A stretch of 64,000 nt of DNA. It comes from Prosthecobacter algae (lineage in GTDB: Bacteria > Verrucomicrobiota > Verrucomicrobiia > Verrucomicrobiales > Verrucomicrobiaceae). The DNA is taken from NCBI RefSeq assembly GCF_039542385.1, contig NZ_BAABIA010000003.1, positions 248,001 through 312,000 on the forward strand, written 5' to 3'. The translations under genes and the position numbers were made by a program. The notes beneath the pieces were generated by a model. It searched no databases and had not been told where the DNA came from. It worked only from the letters and a program-made list of their open reading frames with translations. Numbering within the stretch: the first letter of the stretch is position 1; every line of letters starts with the position of its first letter. Below, piece by piece: positions 44,732 to 53,215 of this stretch.

Positions 44732-46342
44732 ATGACCGCATCATTCAAAAAACTCACCTTCGCAGTTCTTGCCTTGGGCATGACGCTCGCAGCCTCGGCG
44801 GCGGACAAACCCAACTTCATTTTCATCCTCTGTGATGATCTGGGTTATGGAGATGTGAAGCATCTCAATCCTGAGGGTAAAATTGCCACGCCCAACATGG
44901 ACCGCATCGCCAAGGAAGGCATGACCTTCACCGATGCCCACACCCCTTCCAGCGTCTGCACCCCCACCCGCTACGGCACCCTCACAGGCCGCTACAACTG
45001 GCGTACCAAATTGCAAAAGGGCGTCCTGGGCGGACTCAGCCCGCACCTGATTGCCACGGATCGCATGACCGTGGCCTCCATGCTCAAAGGGCAGGGCTAC
45101 CACACCGCCATCATCGGCAAGTGGCATCTCGGCATGGATTGGAAGGTCAAAGATGGCCTGAACGTGGCGGAACTGAACATTGAATCCCCCCAGCAGACCT
45201 GGAGTGTGGATTTCACCCAGCCTACCACCCACGGGCCCAACAGCGTCGGGTTCGACCACTACTTCGGCATCAGCGCCTCCCTAGACATGGTGCCGTACTG
45301 CTTCATCGAAAATGACCGCGTCACTGCCCAGCCCACTGAGGATCGCGCCATCGAAATTGTTCAGGGAAAGACTGAAAAATACACCCGCAAGGGCCCTGCT
45401 GCCCCCGGTTTTACCGGCTACGAAGTCCTGCCCACATTCATTGACAAAGCCGTCGCCTACGTCGGCGAAAAATCCGCCGATGCGAAGTCAGGAAAACCCT
45501 TCTTCCTCTATCTACCCCTTGCCTCCCCGCACACCCCCATCCTGCCCAATCCTGAATGGCGGGGCAAAAGCGGCCTAAATCAATATGGCGACTTCGTGAT
45601 GGAAACCGATGCCGCCATTGGACGAGTCCTCAAAGCTCTGGATGACAATGGTCTGGCCGAGAACACCGTCATCGTCTTCACCAGCGACAATGGCTGCTCC
45701 CCAAGTGCCAATTATCCCGAACTGCTGGCCAAAGGCCACAACCCCAGCGCCAAACTGCGCGGCCATAAAGCCGACATCTATGATGGCGGCCACCGCGTGC
45801 CCTTCCTGGTCCGCTGGCCTGCCAAGGTGAAGCCCGGCCAGACAACCAGCCAGCTCACTTGCCTGACGGACTTTTTTGCCACCGCCGCCCACATCACTGG
45901 CGCAACTGCTCCGGAAACTGCCGCCGAAGACAGTTTCAGCTTCCTCCCGACCCTTTTGGGTGAAAGCGGCAAACCCGCCCGTGAATCCCTCGTCCATCAC
46001 AGCATCCAAGGTGTCTTCGCCATCCGCGAGGGTCCCTGGAAGCTCGCTCTCTGCCCAGGCTCCGGCGGCTGGAGCGAACCCCGCCCCGGCACCGAGCCCA
46101 AGGACTCGCCACACGTCCAGCTTTTCAATATGGAAGCCGATCTCGGCGAGCAGACCAACCTCGCCGCCCAGCACCCCGAAATCGTCACTCGCCTCACGAA
46201 GAGACTGGAAACCCTAGTCGCCAGCGGTCGCAGCACCCCTGGAGCCCCTCAAAACAACGACGTCCCCGTCGAAATCTGGAAAAAGCCCGAAGCGACGAAA
46301 AAAGGGGCCAAAAGCGGCAAGGCGAACAAGGGTAAGAAGTGA
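44732..46342 (+). CDS. Secreted sulfatase (arylsulfatase-like)
   Basis: 536 residues. Signal peptide MTASFKKLTFAVLALGMTLA. Metal site ILCDDLGYGD. Active-site stretch SVCTPTRYGTLTGRY: Cys76 to Arg80, a recognised form of the CxPxR signature. Further marks: GKWHLGMD, ASPHTPILPN, FTSDNGCSP and GHRVPFLVRWP. It should hydrolyse sulfate esters outside the cytoplasm after formylglycine formation. The tail is Lys/Gly-rich like that of the first sulfatase. The two sulfatases share clear family features but are not close copies. Confidence 0.95.
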   Translation: MTASFKKLTFAVLALGMTLAASAADKPNFIFILCDDLGYGDVKHLNPEGKIATPNMDRIAKEGMTFTDAHTPSSVCTPTRYGTLTGRYNWRTKLQKGVLGGLSPHLIATDRMTVASMLKGQGYHTAIIGKWHLGMDWKVKDGLNVAELNIESPQQTWSVDFTQPTTHGPNSVGFDHYFGISASLDMVPYCFIENDRVTAQPTEDRAIEIVQGKTEKYTRKGPAAPGFTGYEVLPTFIDKAVAYVGEKSADAKSGKPFFLYLPLASPHTPILPNPEWRGKSGLNQYGDFVMETDAAIGRVLKALDDNGLAENTVIVFTSDNGCSPSANYPELLAKGHNPSAKLRGHKADIYDGGHRVPFLVRWPAKVKPGQTTSQLTCLTDFFATAAHITGATAPETAAEDSFSFLPTLLGESGKPARESLVHHSIQGVFAIREGPWKLALCPGSGGWSEPRPGTEPKDSPHVQLFNMEADLGEQTNLAAQHPEIVTRLTKRLETLVASGRSTPGAPQNNDVPVEIWKKPEATKKGAKSGKANKGKK

Positions 46343-46487
46343 ATTCCCCGTCTTCCGTCTCCCACCCCTACAAAAAACGACGAAAAAAGGTCGTTATCGG
46401 GGGTTTAGGGGCGACTTTTTAACCCGGAGGCCCTATCGTCTCCCTTCACTTTCCCTGCCAAACTCCTTGCCGTTCGTCTGCCCTCTG

Positions 46488-46534
46488 ATAAAAAAGGCCA
46501 TTCGTCTCAAGCAGCAGGCACGCCTTTTTATATG
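46488..46534 (+). promoter_or_regulatory. Hairpin covering the dnaN start
   Basis: ATAAAAAAGGC (46488-46498) is complementary to GCCTTTTTAT (46522-46531), which ends immediately before the dnaN ATG. No Shine-Dalgarno sequence is seen. The fold would hold the start region. Confidence 0.4.
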
Positions 46535-47629
46535 AAGTTCACGATCAGCAAGGAATCTCTCCAGCAGGCCATTCAGCAAGTGCAGCACGTCGTCAGTGCA
46601 CGCACCACTCTGGCCATCCTCTCCAACGTCCTGCTCCGCGCCAAAAATGGCGTCCTGGAACTGACCACAACGGACCTGGATGTCGGCGTGACCTGCAGCG
46701 TTGCTGCCGAGGTCGAGGAAGAAGGAGCCACCACCCTGCCTGCCCGCCGTCTGGCCACGATCATTCGTGAGCTTCCTGCGGAAGACATCCAGATCAGCGT
46801 GGATGAGAAAAACGTGGCTTCCATCCGCAGCGGCCCGTCCTATTTCAAGGTGCTGGGCCTCACCAGCGAGGAATTCCCTGCCCTGCCCCGCTTTGACGAC
46901 GCCCGTGAATTCAAGATTGATCAGCAGATTCTGCGCGATTGCCTGAAAAAGACATCCTATGCCATCTCGACCGACGAAACTCGTTATGTGCTGAACGGCA
47001 TCCTTTTCTCCTTCAAAAACAACACTCTGACCATGGTGGCCACGGATGGCCGCCGTCTGGCCATGGTGGAGCAGGAGCTGGAATTCCCCCAGAGCCAGGA
47101 AGTGGACATCATCGTCCCGACCAAGGCTGTGAACGAACTTGCCCGCCTTTGCGGCGACTTGGGCGAGGTGATCATCCGCGTGACCAGCAGCCAGGTCGGA
47201 TTTGATCTGGGCGACAGCCTGCTCATCAGCAAGCTGATCGACGGCAACTATCCAAACTACCGTCAGGTGATCCCAGGCGAGGCCAAGGAGCGCATCGCCT
47301 TGGAGCGTGAGGTTTTCCTGAAGGCCATCAGCCGTGTGTCCCTCCTCGCTAGCGAGAAGTCGAACTCGGTGAAGTTCCAGTTCACTCCAGGTCAGGTGGA
47401 AATCATCGCCAGCAGCCCGGACATCGGTGAAGCGCGTGAAACCATCCCGCTCAACTACAAGGGAGCCTCCATCACCATCGCCTTCAATCCGGAGTTTACG
47501 ATGGCCCCGCTGCGCAACCTCAGCGCCGATGAAGTGTATCTTCACTTGATCGATGAAATCAGTCCCGGCGTTCTTCGTACCGGCACCAATTTCCTCTATG
47601 TGCTCATGCCCATGCGCGTGAACAGCTAA
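46532..47629 (+). CDS. dnaN: DNA polymerase III beta clamp
   Basis: 365 residues, three-domain sliding clamp. Begins MKFTISKESLQQAIQQVQHVV and ends LYVLMPMRVNS, the typical C-terminal MPxR. Inner motifs LPARRLATIIRELP, FSFKNNTLTMVATDGRRLAM and VLRTGTNFLYVLMP are conserved. In many bacteria dnaN lies beside dnaA and recF; here neither is adjacent, so this is not evidence of the origin. The 5' leader has a hairpin over the start. Confidence 0.97.
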   Translation: MKFTISKESLQQAIQQVQHVVSARTTLAILSNVLLRAKNGVLELTTTDLDVGVTCSVAAEVEEEGATTLPARRLATIIRELPAEDIQISVDEKNVASIRSGPSYFKVLGLTSEEFPALPRFDDAREFKIDQQILRDCLKKTSYAISTDETRYVLNGILFSFKNNTLTMVATDGRRLAMVEQELEFPQSQEVDIIVPTKAVNELARLCGDLGEVIIRVTSSQVGFDLGDSLLISKLIDGNYPNYRQVIPGEAKERIALEREVFLKAISRVSLLASEKSNSVKFQFTPGQVEIIASSPDIGEARETIPLNYKGASITIAFNPEFTMAPLRNLSADEVYLHLIDEISPGVLRTGTNFLYVLMPMRVNS

Positions 47630-47650
47630 AAACCCCCAAAACAAACTCCG

Positions 47651-48160
47651 ATGCAGCGCTCCACGCATCTCCTCATCCTTACAGCGGTCACCGCCTCGCT
47701 CGCCAGTTGCTACGGGCCGGACCCGCGTCCCTTTGCCGGGAATGGCCGGTCACTCGACCAGCCCCCGCGCTATGGCGACCCGAACCGCTACGTGGAGCCC
47801 ATCGCCCCGCCGCCCCCAGGCCAGCCTGTGGGCCCCCAGGTGCCCCCGCCGAATCTTGACCCGACCGCTCCTGTGGTAGATCCAGGGCTGACGGTGGCTC
47901 CTCCAGGGTCACAGCCCACCGTTCCTGGTGGCACCATGACACCTCCGGCCATTACGACACCACCTGTGATCACGACGCCTTCGGTGCCGCCCACCACTCC
48001 TCCGGCTGGCGATGTTCCCTACGCACGTGCGGTTCCTGGCAAACCTGGGTTTGTTTACAGTCCCAAGGATCCCAAGAAAGTCATCAGTGTGGAAGGTCTG
48101 CGCCCCGGCCAAAAGGCCCGCGACCCAGAAACAGGTGACATCTTCCGCGTGCCGTATTAA
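47651..48160 (+). CDS. Proline-rich lipoprotein
   Basis: 169 residues with lipobox LASC (Cys20). Residues 22-125 are Pro/Thr/Gly-rich and probably disordered (runs such as PPPPGQPVGPQVPPP). The C-terminus ends in a folded-looking short segment (PGKPGFVYSPKDPKKVISVEGL). Function unknown. It sits between dnaN and the tyrA group with short gaps on the same strand. Confidence 0.8.
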   Translation: MQRSTHLLILTAVTASLASCYGPDPRPFAGNGRSLDQPPRYGDPNRYVEPIAPPPPGQPVGPQVPPPNLDPTAPVVDPGLTVAPPGSQPTVPGGTMTPPAITTPPVITTPSVPPTTPPAGDVPYARAVPGKPGFVYSPKDPKKVISVEGLRPGQKARDPETGDIFRVPY

Positions 48161-48169
48161 GCCTCGCGA

Positions 48170-49027
48170 GTGATCGTGGAAAGAACCATTGCCATTTTTG
48201 GCCCCGGCTTGCTCGGCGGCTCTCTGGCGCTTGCTGTACAGGAACGGATGCCCGGGACTGTGCTGCGCCTGTGGGCCCGGCGAGAAAGTGCTGAAGCAGG
48301 CATCCGCGCCCGCGGAATCCAGGCGGACTTTTTCACCGATGCCGCAGCGGCCGCCGCAGGAGCTTCCCTGATTATTCTCTGCACTCCTGTGGAGACTATG
48401 GCCGCCCTGGCCGAGCAAATCACCCAAGGCCAACTCGCCGACGATTGCCTGGTCACCGATGTCGGCAGTGTGAAAGGCAGCGTGGTCCGCGCCCTGCACC
48501 CCATTCTGGGCCCACGTTTCATCGGCAGCCATCCCATGGCGGGTTCTGAAAAAACCGGCATTGAAGTGGCCCGGGCAGATCTTTTTCAAAACGCCACCTG
48601 CCTGCTGACTCCTGAAGGCCAAGAAAACGCCGGGCTTCTGCGGCTGCAAAATTTCTGGCAGGCCCTGGGATGCAGGGTGCTGGAGATGTCCCCCGAGGAG
48701 CACGATGAAAAGGTGGCCCGTATTTCCCACCTGCCGCACATGATGGCCGCTGTGACCACCCTGGCAGCCCTGCGCACTGATCCCTCGGCTGTCGCGTGCG
48801 TGGCCAATGGCTTTCGCGACACCACCCGCGTGGCCGGTGGCGACCCAGGTCTGTGGACGGGCATCGCCATGGAAAACCGCCCGGCCCTGGTGGCCCAATT
48901 GCGTGCTGCGGCTGACACTTTGACAGAGCTTCTTGAAATCCTCGACAAGCCGGACGAAGAAGAACTCCGCCGCTTCCTTGCTGAGGCCCAAAGCCTGCGC
49001 AGGACCGTCCCGGCGGCAGTCTCCTGA
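48170..49027 (+). CDS. tyrA: Prephenate/arogenate dehydrogenase
   Basis: 285 residues. Rossmann motif FGPGLLGGSLA at 10-20; NAD-binding enzyme of tyrosine synthesis. Conserved IGSHPMAGSEKTGIEVARADLF (substrate loop) and SHLPHMMAAV (catalytic His). Start is GTG at 48170. No ACT or chorismate mutase domain. The gap to aroA is one base, so tyrA-aroA are translationally linked. Confidence 0.95.
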   Translation: MIVERTIAIFGPGLLGGSLALAVQERMPGTVLRLWARRESAEAGIRARGIQADFFTDAAAAAAGASLIILCTPVETMAALAEQITQGQLADDCLVTDVGSVKGSVVRALHPILGPRFIGSHPMAGSEKTGIEVARADLFQNATCLLTPEGQENAGLLRLQNFWQALGCRVLEMSPEEHDEKVARISHLPHMMAAVTTLAALRTDPSAVACVANGFRDTTRVAGGDPGLWTGIAMENRPALVAQLRAAADTLTELLEILDKPDEEELRRFLAEAQSLRRTVPAAVS

Positions 49028-49028
49028 T

Positions 49029-50387
49029 ATGGCCACTCTGAAAGTCCGAAAGCTCAAATCCTTCCCCGCCGAAATCTCCGTTCCTGGCGACAAAAGCATC
49101 AGTCACCGCGCCGCCATGTTTGCGGGCATGGCCTCCGGCACCACCGTCATTGACGGCTTTCTGCCCAGCGAAGACTGCCTCTGCTCCGTCAAGGCCATGG
49201 AAGCCCTGGGTGCCAAAGTGGAGCCTCTGGAAGAGACTGACGGCATCGGCCTGACCAAGCTGGCCATCACAGGCAACGGCCCCCAGCTCAAGGCCCCTTC
49301 CGGCCCGGTGGATTGCGGTAATTCTGGCACCACCATTCGCCTGCTTTCCGGGATCTTGGCGGGCCAAGCATTCACCACCGAGATGTTCGGGGATGCTTCC
49401 CTTTCCAAACGCCCAATGAAGCGTGTGGCCGACCCGCTCCGCCTCATGGGAGCCCAGGTGGAAGGCCAGGGCGAGAAGATCTGCGCCCCCCTCAAAGTCA
49501 CCGGAGGCTCTTTGCAGGCCATCACTTACACCCTCCCCATGGCGAGTGCTCAGGTGAAATCCGCCATCCTTCTGGCGGGTCTATATGCCCCCGGTAAGAC
49601 CACCGTTGTCGAGCCTGTGGCCACCCGAAATCACACGGAGCGCATCATGTCTCACTTTGGCATCAAGTGGCTGCGTGAGGGCAATGCCATCTCGGTCTAT
49701 GGCGGTCAATCCGCCCGCGCGACGGACATCGTCGTGCCGGGAGACATCTCAAGCGCCGCCTTCTGGATGGTGGCTGCCGCCGCCAGTCCCGGCCAGCAGA
49801 TCACCCTGAAAAACGTCGGCCTCAATCCGACCCGCACAGGTGTGATCAATGTGCTGCTGCGCATGGGCGCTCACATTCACAATTCCGAAGAAACCACCGA
49901 TGGTGAACCTCGTGGCAATGTCACCGTCAAAGGCGGCGACCTCAACGCCACAGTCATCGGCGGTGCCGAGATCCCCAACGTCATTGACGAACTGCCCATC
50001 CTTGCCGTCGCCGCCGCACTGGCCCGTGGCAAAACCCGCATCCAGGATGCGCATGAACTGCGCGTGAAGGAAACGGACCGCATCGCCGCTGTGGCCGAGA
50101 ATCTGCGGCGCATGGGTGTGACTGTCACCGAATTCGACGATGGCATGGAGATCGAAGGCGGTGCCCAACTTCAGGGTGCCACCATCAGCACCTACCATGA
50201 CCACCGCATCGCCATGGCCTTTGCCATCGCCGGCTTGTTTGCTGAAGGCGAAACGGTCATCGAAGGCTCCGAGTGCATCGGCACCAGCTACCCTGGTTTC
50301 GAGCATGACCTTGCCCTGTTCCTGAAGAACGAAAATGGCGAGACGCCCATCCCGGTAATCTCACGCATCCCCCGTAAAGTAGGCTAA
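49029..50387 (+). CDS. aroA: 3-phosphoshikimate 1-carboxyvinyltransferase (EPSP synthase)
   Basis: About 452 residues from the ATG at 49029; the open frame begins 32 codons upstream within tyrA. It makes EPSP from shikimate-3-phosphate and PEP. Conserved GDKSISHR (20-27), VDCGNSGTTIRLLSGILAG, and RVKETDRIAAVAENL near the C-terminus, then DHRIAMAFAIAGL. Gene order tyrA-aroA-cmk recalls the aroA-cmk-rpsA clusters of many bacteria. Confidence 0.97.
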   Translation: MATLKVRKLKSFPAEISVPGDKSISHRAAMFAGMASGTTVIDGFLPSEDCLCSVKAMEALGAKVEPLEETDGIGLTKLAITGNGPQLKAPSGPVDCGNSGTTIRLLSGILAGQAFTTEMFGDASLSKRPMKRVADPLRLMGAQVEGQGEKICAPLKVTGGSLQAITYTLPMASAQVKSAILLAGLYAPGKTTVVEPVATRNHTERIMSHFGIKWLREGNAISVYGGQSARATDIVVPGDISSAAFWMVAAAASPGQQITLKNVGLNPTRTGVINVLLRMGAHIHNSEETTDGEPRGNVTVKGGDLNATVIGGAEIPNVIDELPILAVAAALARGKTRIQDAHELRVKETDRIAAVAENLRRMGVTVTEFDDGMEIEGGAQLQGATISTYHDHRIAMAFAIAGLFAEGETVIEGSECIGTSYPGFEHDLALFLKNENGETPIPVISRIPRKVG

Positions 50388-50432
50388 GCCCTCCCGACAT
50401 CGCCCACCCCCATTCGACGGTTCCTTCTCCCC

Positions 50433-51074
50433 ATGCCTACCTCCAACGTGATCACCATTGACGGCCCTGCCGCCTCCGGCAAAAGCAGCGTCGCACGTAT
50501 CCTGGCCCAGCGGCTGGGCTACATCTACGTGAACACGGGCAACATGTACCGGGCCATGACCTGGGCGGTGCTGCAGACGGGCGTTGATCCGAATGACCAG
50601 GACGCCGTGCGAAATGCGGCTACGGGCATCGTCGTAGATTCGCCTGTCACAGAAGGGCAGACGCAGGTGTCCATCAGCGGTCGCCTCCTCTCCACCGAAG
50701 ACCTCAACAGCGACCCAGTGAATCGCGGAGTCTCTTTGGTCGCCCGGGTGCCGGAAGTGCGCGCACGGCTCGTCGCCGATCAGCGTGCCCTGGCAGCCCT
50801 CGGCCCGCTGGTGATGGAAGGCCGCGACATCGGCAGCGTGGTGTTCCCGGAGAGTCCTCTGAAGTTTTATATCGATGCCAGCGAAGAAGTCCGTGCCGCA
50901 CGTCGCCGTGCGCAGGGGCATACCGATCAGGTCGCGGAGCGGGATCGTCTCGACTCCACCCGCAAGACCTCACCCCTGGTGGTGCCTGAGGGTGCCGTGG
51001 TCATTGATAACAGTCACCTCACGCTGGAAGGTGCCGTGCAAGCGGTGCTCGATCGCCTGCCCCCCACTGAGTAA
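50433..51074 (+). CDS. cmk: Cytidylate kinase
   Basis: 213 residues. P-loop DGPAASGKSSVAR at about 9-21; phosphorylates CMP and dCMP. Conserved YVNTGNMYRAMTWAVL (CMP-binding, where the usual Asp is Asn-Thr-Gly-Asn), EGRDIGSVVFPE, RRRAQG and RDRLDSTRKTSPL. It lies 45 bases after aroA and 2 before plsC. Confidence 0.96.
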   Translation: MPTSNVITIDGPAASGKSSVARILAQRLGYIYVNTGNMYRAMTWAVLQTGVDPNDQDAVRNAATGIVVDSPVTEGQTQVSISGRLLSTEDLNSDPVNRGVSLVARVPEVRARLVADQRALAALGPLVMEGRDIGSVVFPESPLKFYIDASEEVRAARRRAQGHTDQVAERDRLDSTRKTSPLVVPEGAVVIDNSHLTLEGAVQAVLDRLPPTE

Positions 51075-51076
51075 GC

Positions 51077-51688
51077 ATGAACCTTTCCTACCGTATTGGG
51101 CACACCATCTTTCGGGCTGTCGCCCGGAGTTTTTATGACTTTCGGGTCATTGGCGAAGAGAACCTCAAGCTTGCAGGTCCTGCCCTCATCGTGGCCAATC
51201 ACGTCAGCTTTCTAGACCCACCGTTTATTGGGCAGGCCTTTGATGAGCCCCTGTATTTCTTTGCCCGCAAAAGCCTGTTTGATCACCCTATGGCGGGCAA
51301 ACTCCTGCGCAGTTGGCAGACCATTCCGGTGGACAAAGACAAGCCCGATGCCTCCAGCCTGAAGTCCACCATCCGTCTTCTGAAGAGCGGTAAAAAGATC
51401 CTCATGTTTCCAGAAGGCACGCGTAGCCTGGACGGAAAGCCACAAAAGGCAGAAGCCGGCGTGGGACTCTTCATCGCGAAAAGCAGCGCCCCAGTCCTGC
51501 CAGTGCGCATCTATGGCAGCTACGAGGCCTACCCTCGTGGAGCCAAGTTTCTGCGCCCGGCCCAGATTCGCCTCGTCGTCGGCAAACCTTATCAGCCCGA
51601 TCTCAAGGCGCACGGCCAGGAAGGCCGCGATCTTTATCAGGCCCTGGCCGATGAAGTGATGGAACGCATCAGCGAACTGACCCTGTAA
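51077..51688 (+). CDS. plsC: 1-acyl-sn-glycerol-3-phosphate acyltransferase
   Basis: 203 residues. PlsC-family motifs NHVSFLDP (HX4D, 41-48) and FPEGTRS (111-117); transfers an acyl chain to lysophosphatidic acid in the inner membrane. It follows cmk by 2 bases in an order common across bacteria. A GC-rich hairpin lies just after the stop. Confidence 0.95.
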   Translation: MNLSYRIGHTIFRAVARSFYDFRVIGEENLKLAGPALIVANHVSFLDPPFIGQAFDEPLYFFARKSLFDHPMAGKLLRSWQTIPVDKDKPDASSLKSTIRLLKSGKKILMFPEGTRSLDGKPQKAEAGVGLFIAKSSAPVLPVRIYGSYEAYPRGAKFLRPAQIRLVVGKPYQPDLKAHGQEGRDLYQALADEVMERISELTL

Positions 51689-51717
51689 GCAGGCCCGTTG
51701 CCGAACAACGGACCTGC
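51689..51717. terminator. Hairpin between plsC and a convergent gene
   Basis: GCAGG and CCGTTG (51689-51700) pair with CAACGG and CCTGC (51706-51717) with one mismatch. No strong T run on the plus strand. Confidence 0.5.
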
Positions 51718-51736
51718 CTGACAGTCTGCGAAGGCG

Positions 51737-53071
51737 TTACGCGCCCTTCTTTTCCTTCGCCTGGTCTTCAGGCCGCTTCGCTTCTGGAAGCTGGAACTTG
51801 GTAACGCCTGGCATCGGCATAGAAGTGGGCTTGAAGCTGTCCCCCCATTTCAATGTATCAGGCGCCAGATCCTGCGTGCAATCCAGCATCTGCTGCCAGG
51901 TCAGAAGCTGACCTGTGTAGGCGGCCTCGCGACCCATGATCCCCACCAGAGTGGAAAGCATCATGCGATCACCATCATTGATGACCTCGCCTTTGCGGAT
52001 GGCATTGAAGAGAGCTTCATGCTCCAGGTCGTACATGTTTTTGTCCTCGCCTTTGAAGCGCCAGCGCTTCGGCCCGTCAATGAAAGGAACCGAGCCTTTG
52101 CCAATGATGAGAACGCCCTTCTCACCCCGGATGATGTCTTGGTTATGCCCTTGGCAGCCTTTGATCTGGCGGTTGGCCAAGTGGCAGTAGATGCCATTGC
52201 CCCACTCGTAGGCGGCATGAAAGTGGTCAAAAATATTGCCGTCCTCCGCCGGGATCTGGCGCCCGCCAGTGGCAATGCAGCTAAGCGGCGGCTTGTCCCC
52301 CATGGCCCAACACAGTTTGTCCACGCTGTGCACGGCCTGCTCCACGATGCTGTCGCCGCTAAGCCAGGAGAAATTGTACCAGTTGCGCACCTGCCACTCC
52401 ACATCGCTCATTCCTGCTGGGCGACCACTGGCAGGTGGCATCGGCTTCACAGGGCCCGTGTGATAGGTGGCCAAAATACTGGTCACGTCACCGATCTGGC
52501 CTTCTTGCAGCCGTGAAAAGGCTTCCTTGCGGGAGCTGCTGTAGCGCCAGCAGTAGCCAGCCACGATATTCAGCTTCTTTTCCGCCGCTTTCTTCACTGC
52601 GGCCATAGCGAGGTGATAACCGATGGTGTCCACCGCCATGGGTTTCTCGGCAAAGATGTGCTTCCCAGCATCCACTGCCGCCATGAGGTGCAGCGGGCGG
52701 AACCCTGGAGGGCTGGCCAGCAGGACGACGTCCACGCCGGAATCAATGAGCTTCTGGTAAGCATCCAGGCCGATGAACTTCTTGTCCGGCTTCACATCCA
52801 CGCGATCGGGATACTTCTGGGCCAGACTGTTGATGCTGCCTTCGATCTGCTTTTCATCCACATCCGCCATGGCGACGATTTTGGCATTGTAGTCTGCCCC
52901 CAAAGCCTGAGAGGCAGCCCCAGTACCACGGCCGCCACAGCCGACCAGGCCAATGCGGAGGGTTTCACTGGAATCAGCCTTTTGCTGCGCACGCAGCGAG
53001 CTGGCAGTGGTGAGAATGGCGGCGGCCCCAGTGGTCTGGGCGAATTGGCGGCGGGTTAAAATGGAAGTCAT
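51737..53071 (-). CDS. Gfo/Idh/MocA-family oxidoreductase with Tat signal
   Basis: 444 residues. Twin-arginine signal MTSILTRRQFAQTTG. NAD(P) site RIGLVGCGGRGTGAASQAL, GKHIFAEKPMAVD with the family EKP lysine motif, and QAVHSVDKLCWAMGD with the active-site His. Predicted periplasmic sugar dehydrogenase of unknown substrate. Lies 144 bases upstream (leftward) of the PQQ-like gene and far from other Gfo/Idh/MocA genes of the window. Confidence 0.93.
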   Translation of the reverse strand: MTSILTRRQFAQTTGAAAILTTASSLRAQQKADSSETLRIGLVGCGGRGTGAASQALGADYNAKIVAMADVDEKQIEGSINSLAQKYPDRVDVKPDKKFIGLDAYQKLIDSGVDVVLLASPPGFRPLHLMAAVDAGKHIFAEKPMAVDTIGYHLAMAAVKKAAEKKLNIVAGYCWRYSSSRKEAFSRLQEGQIGDVTSILATYHTGPVKPMPPASGRPAGMSDVEWQVRNWYNFSWLSGDSIVEQAVHSVDKLCWAMGDKPPLSCIATGGRQIPAEDGNIFDHFHAAYEWGNGIYCHLANRQIKGCQGHNQDIIRGEKGVLIIGKGSVPFIDGPKRWRFKGEDKNMYDLEHEALFNAIRKGEVINDGDRMMLSTLVGIMGREAAYTGQLLTWQQMLDCTQDLAPDTLKWGDSFKPTSMPMPGVTKFQLPEAKRPEDQAKEKKGA

Positions 53072-53165
53072 GGAACTGGAGTAATCGTGCCTCCCCCTTC
53101 AGTCCTTTCGCGGAACTCGTGACTTGATGTGGGCCGATTGTGACCGCCATCTGCGCCCAAAAAGA

Positions 53166-53196
53166 AAGCGCCCGACCTGCTTGAGGTGGGGCGCTT
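53166..53196 (-). terminator. Terminator of the PQQ-like propeller gene
   Basis: AAGCGCCC (53166-53173) pairs with GGGCGCTT (53189-53196), plus ACCT/AGGT inside. On the minus strand the stem is followed by T-rich CTTTCTTTTT. Confidence 0.8.
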
Positions 53197-53215
53197 AAAG
53201 AAATAAGCAAATCGG

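Noticed and set aside
46532-47629. Replication origin near dnaN
   Set aside because: No dnaA, recF or DnaA-box cluster beside it.
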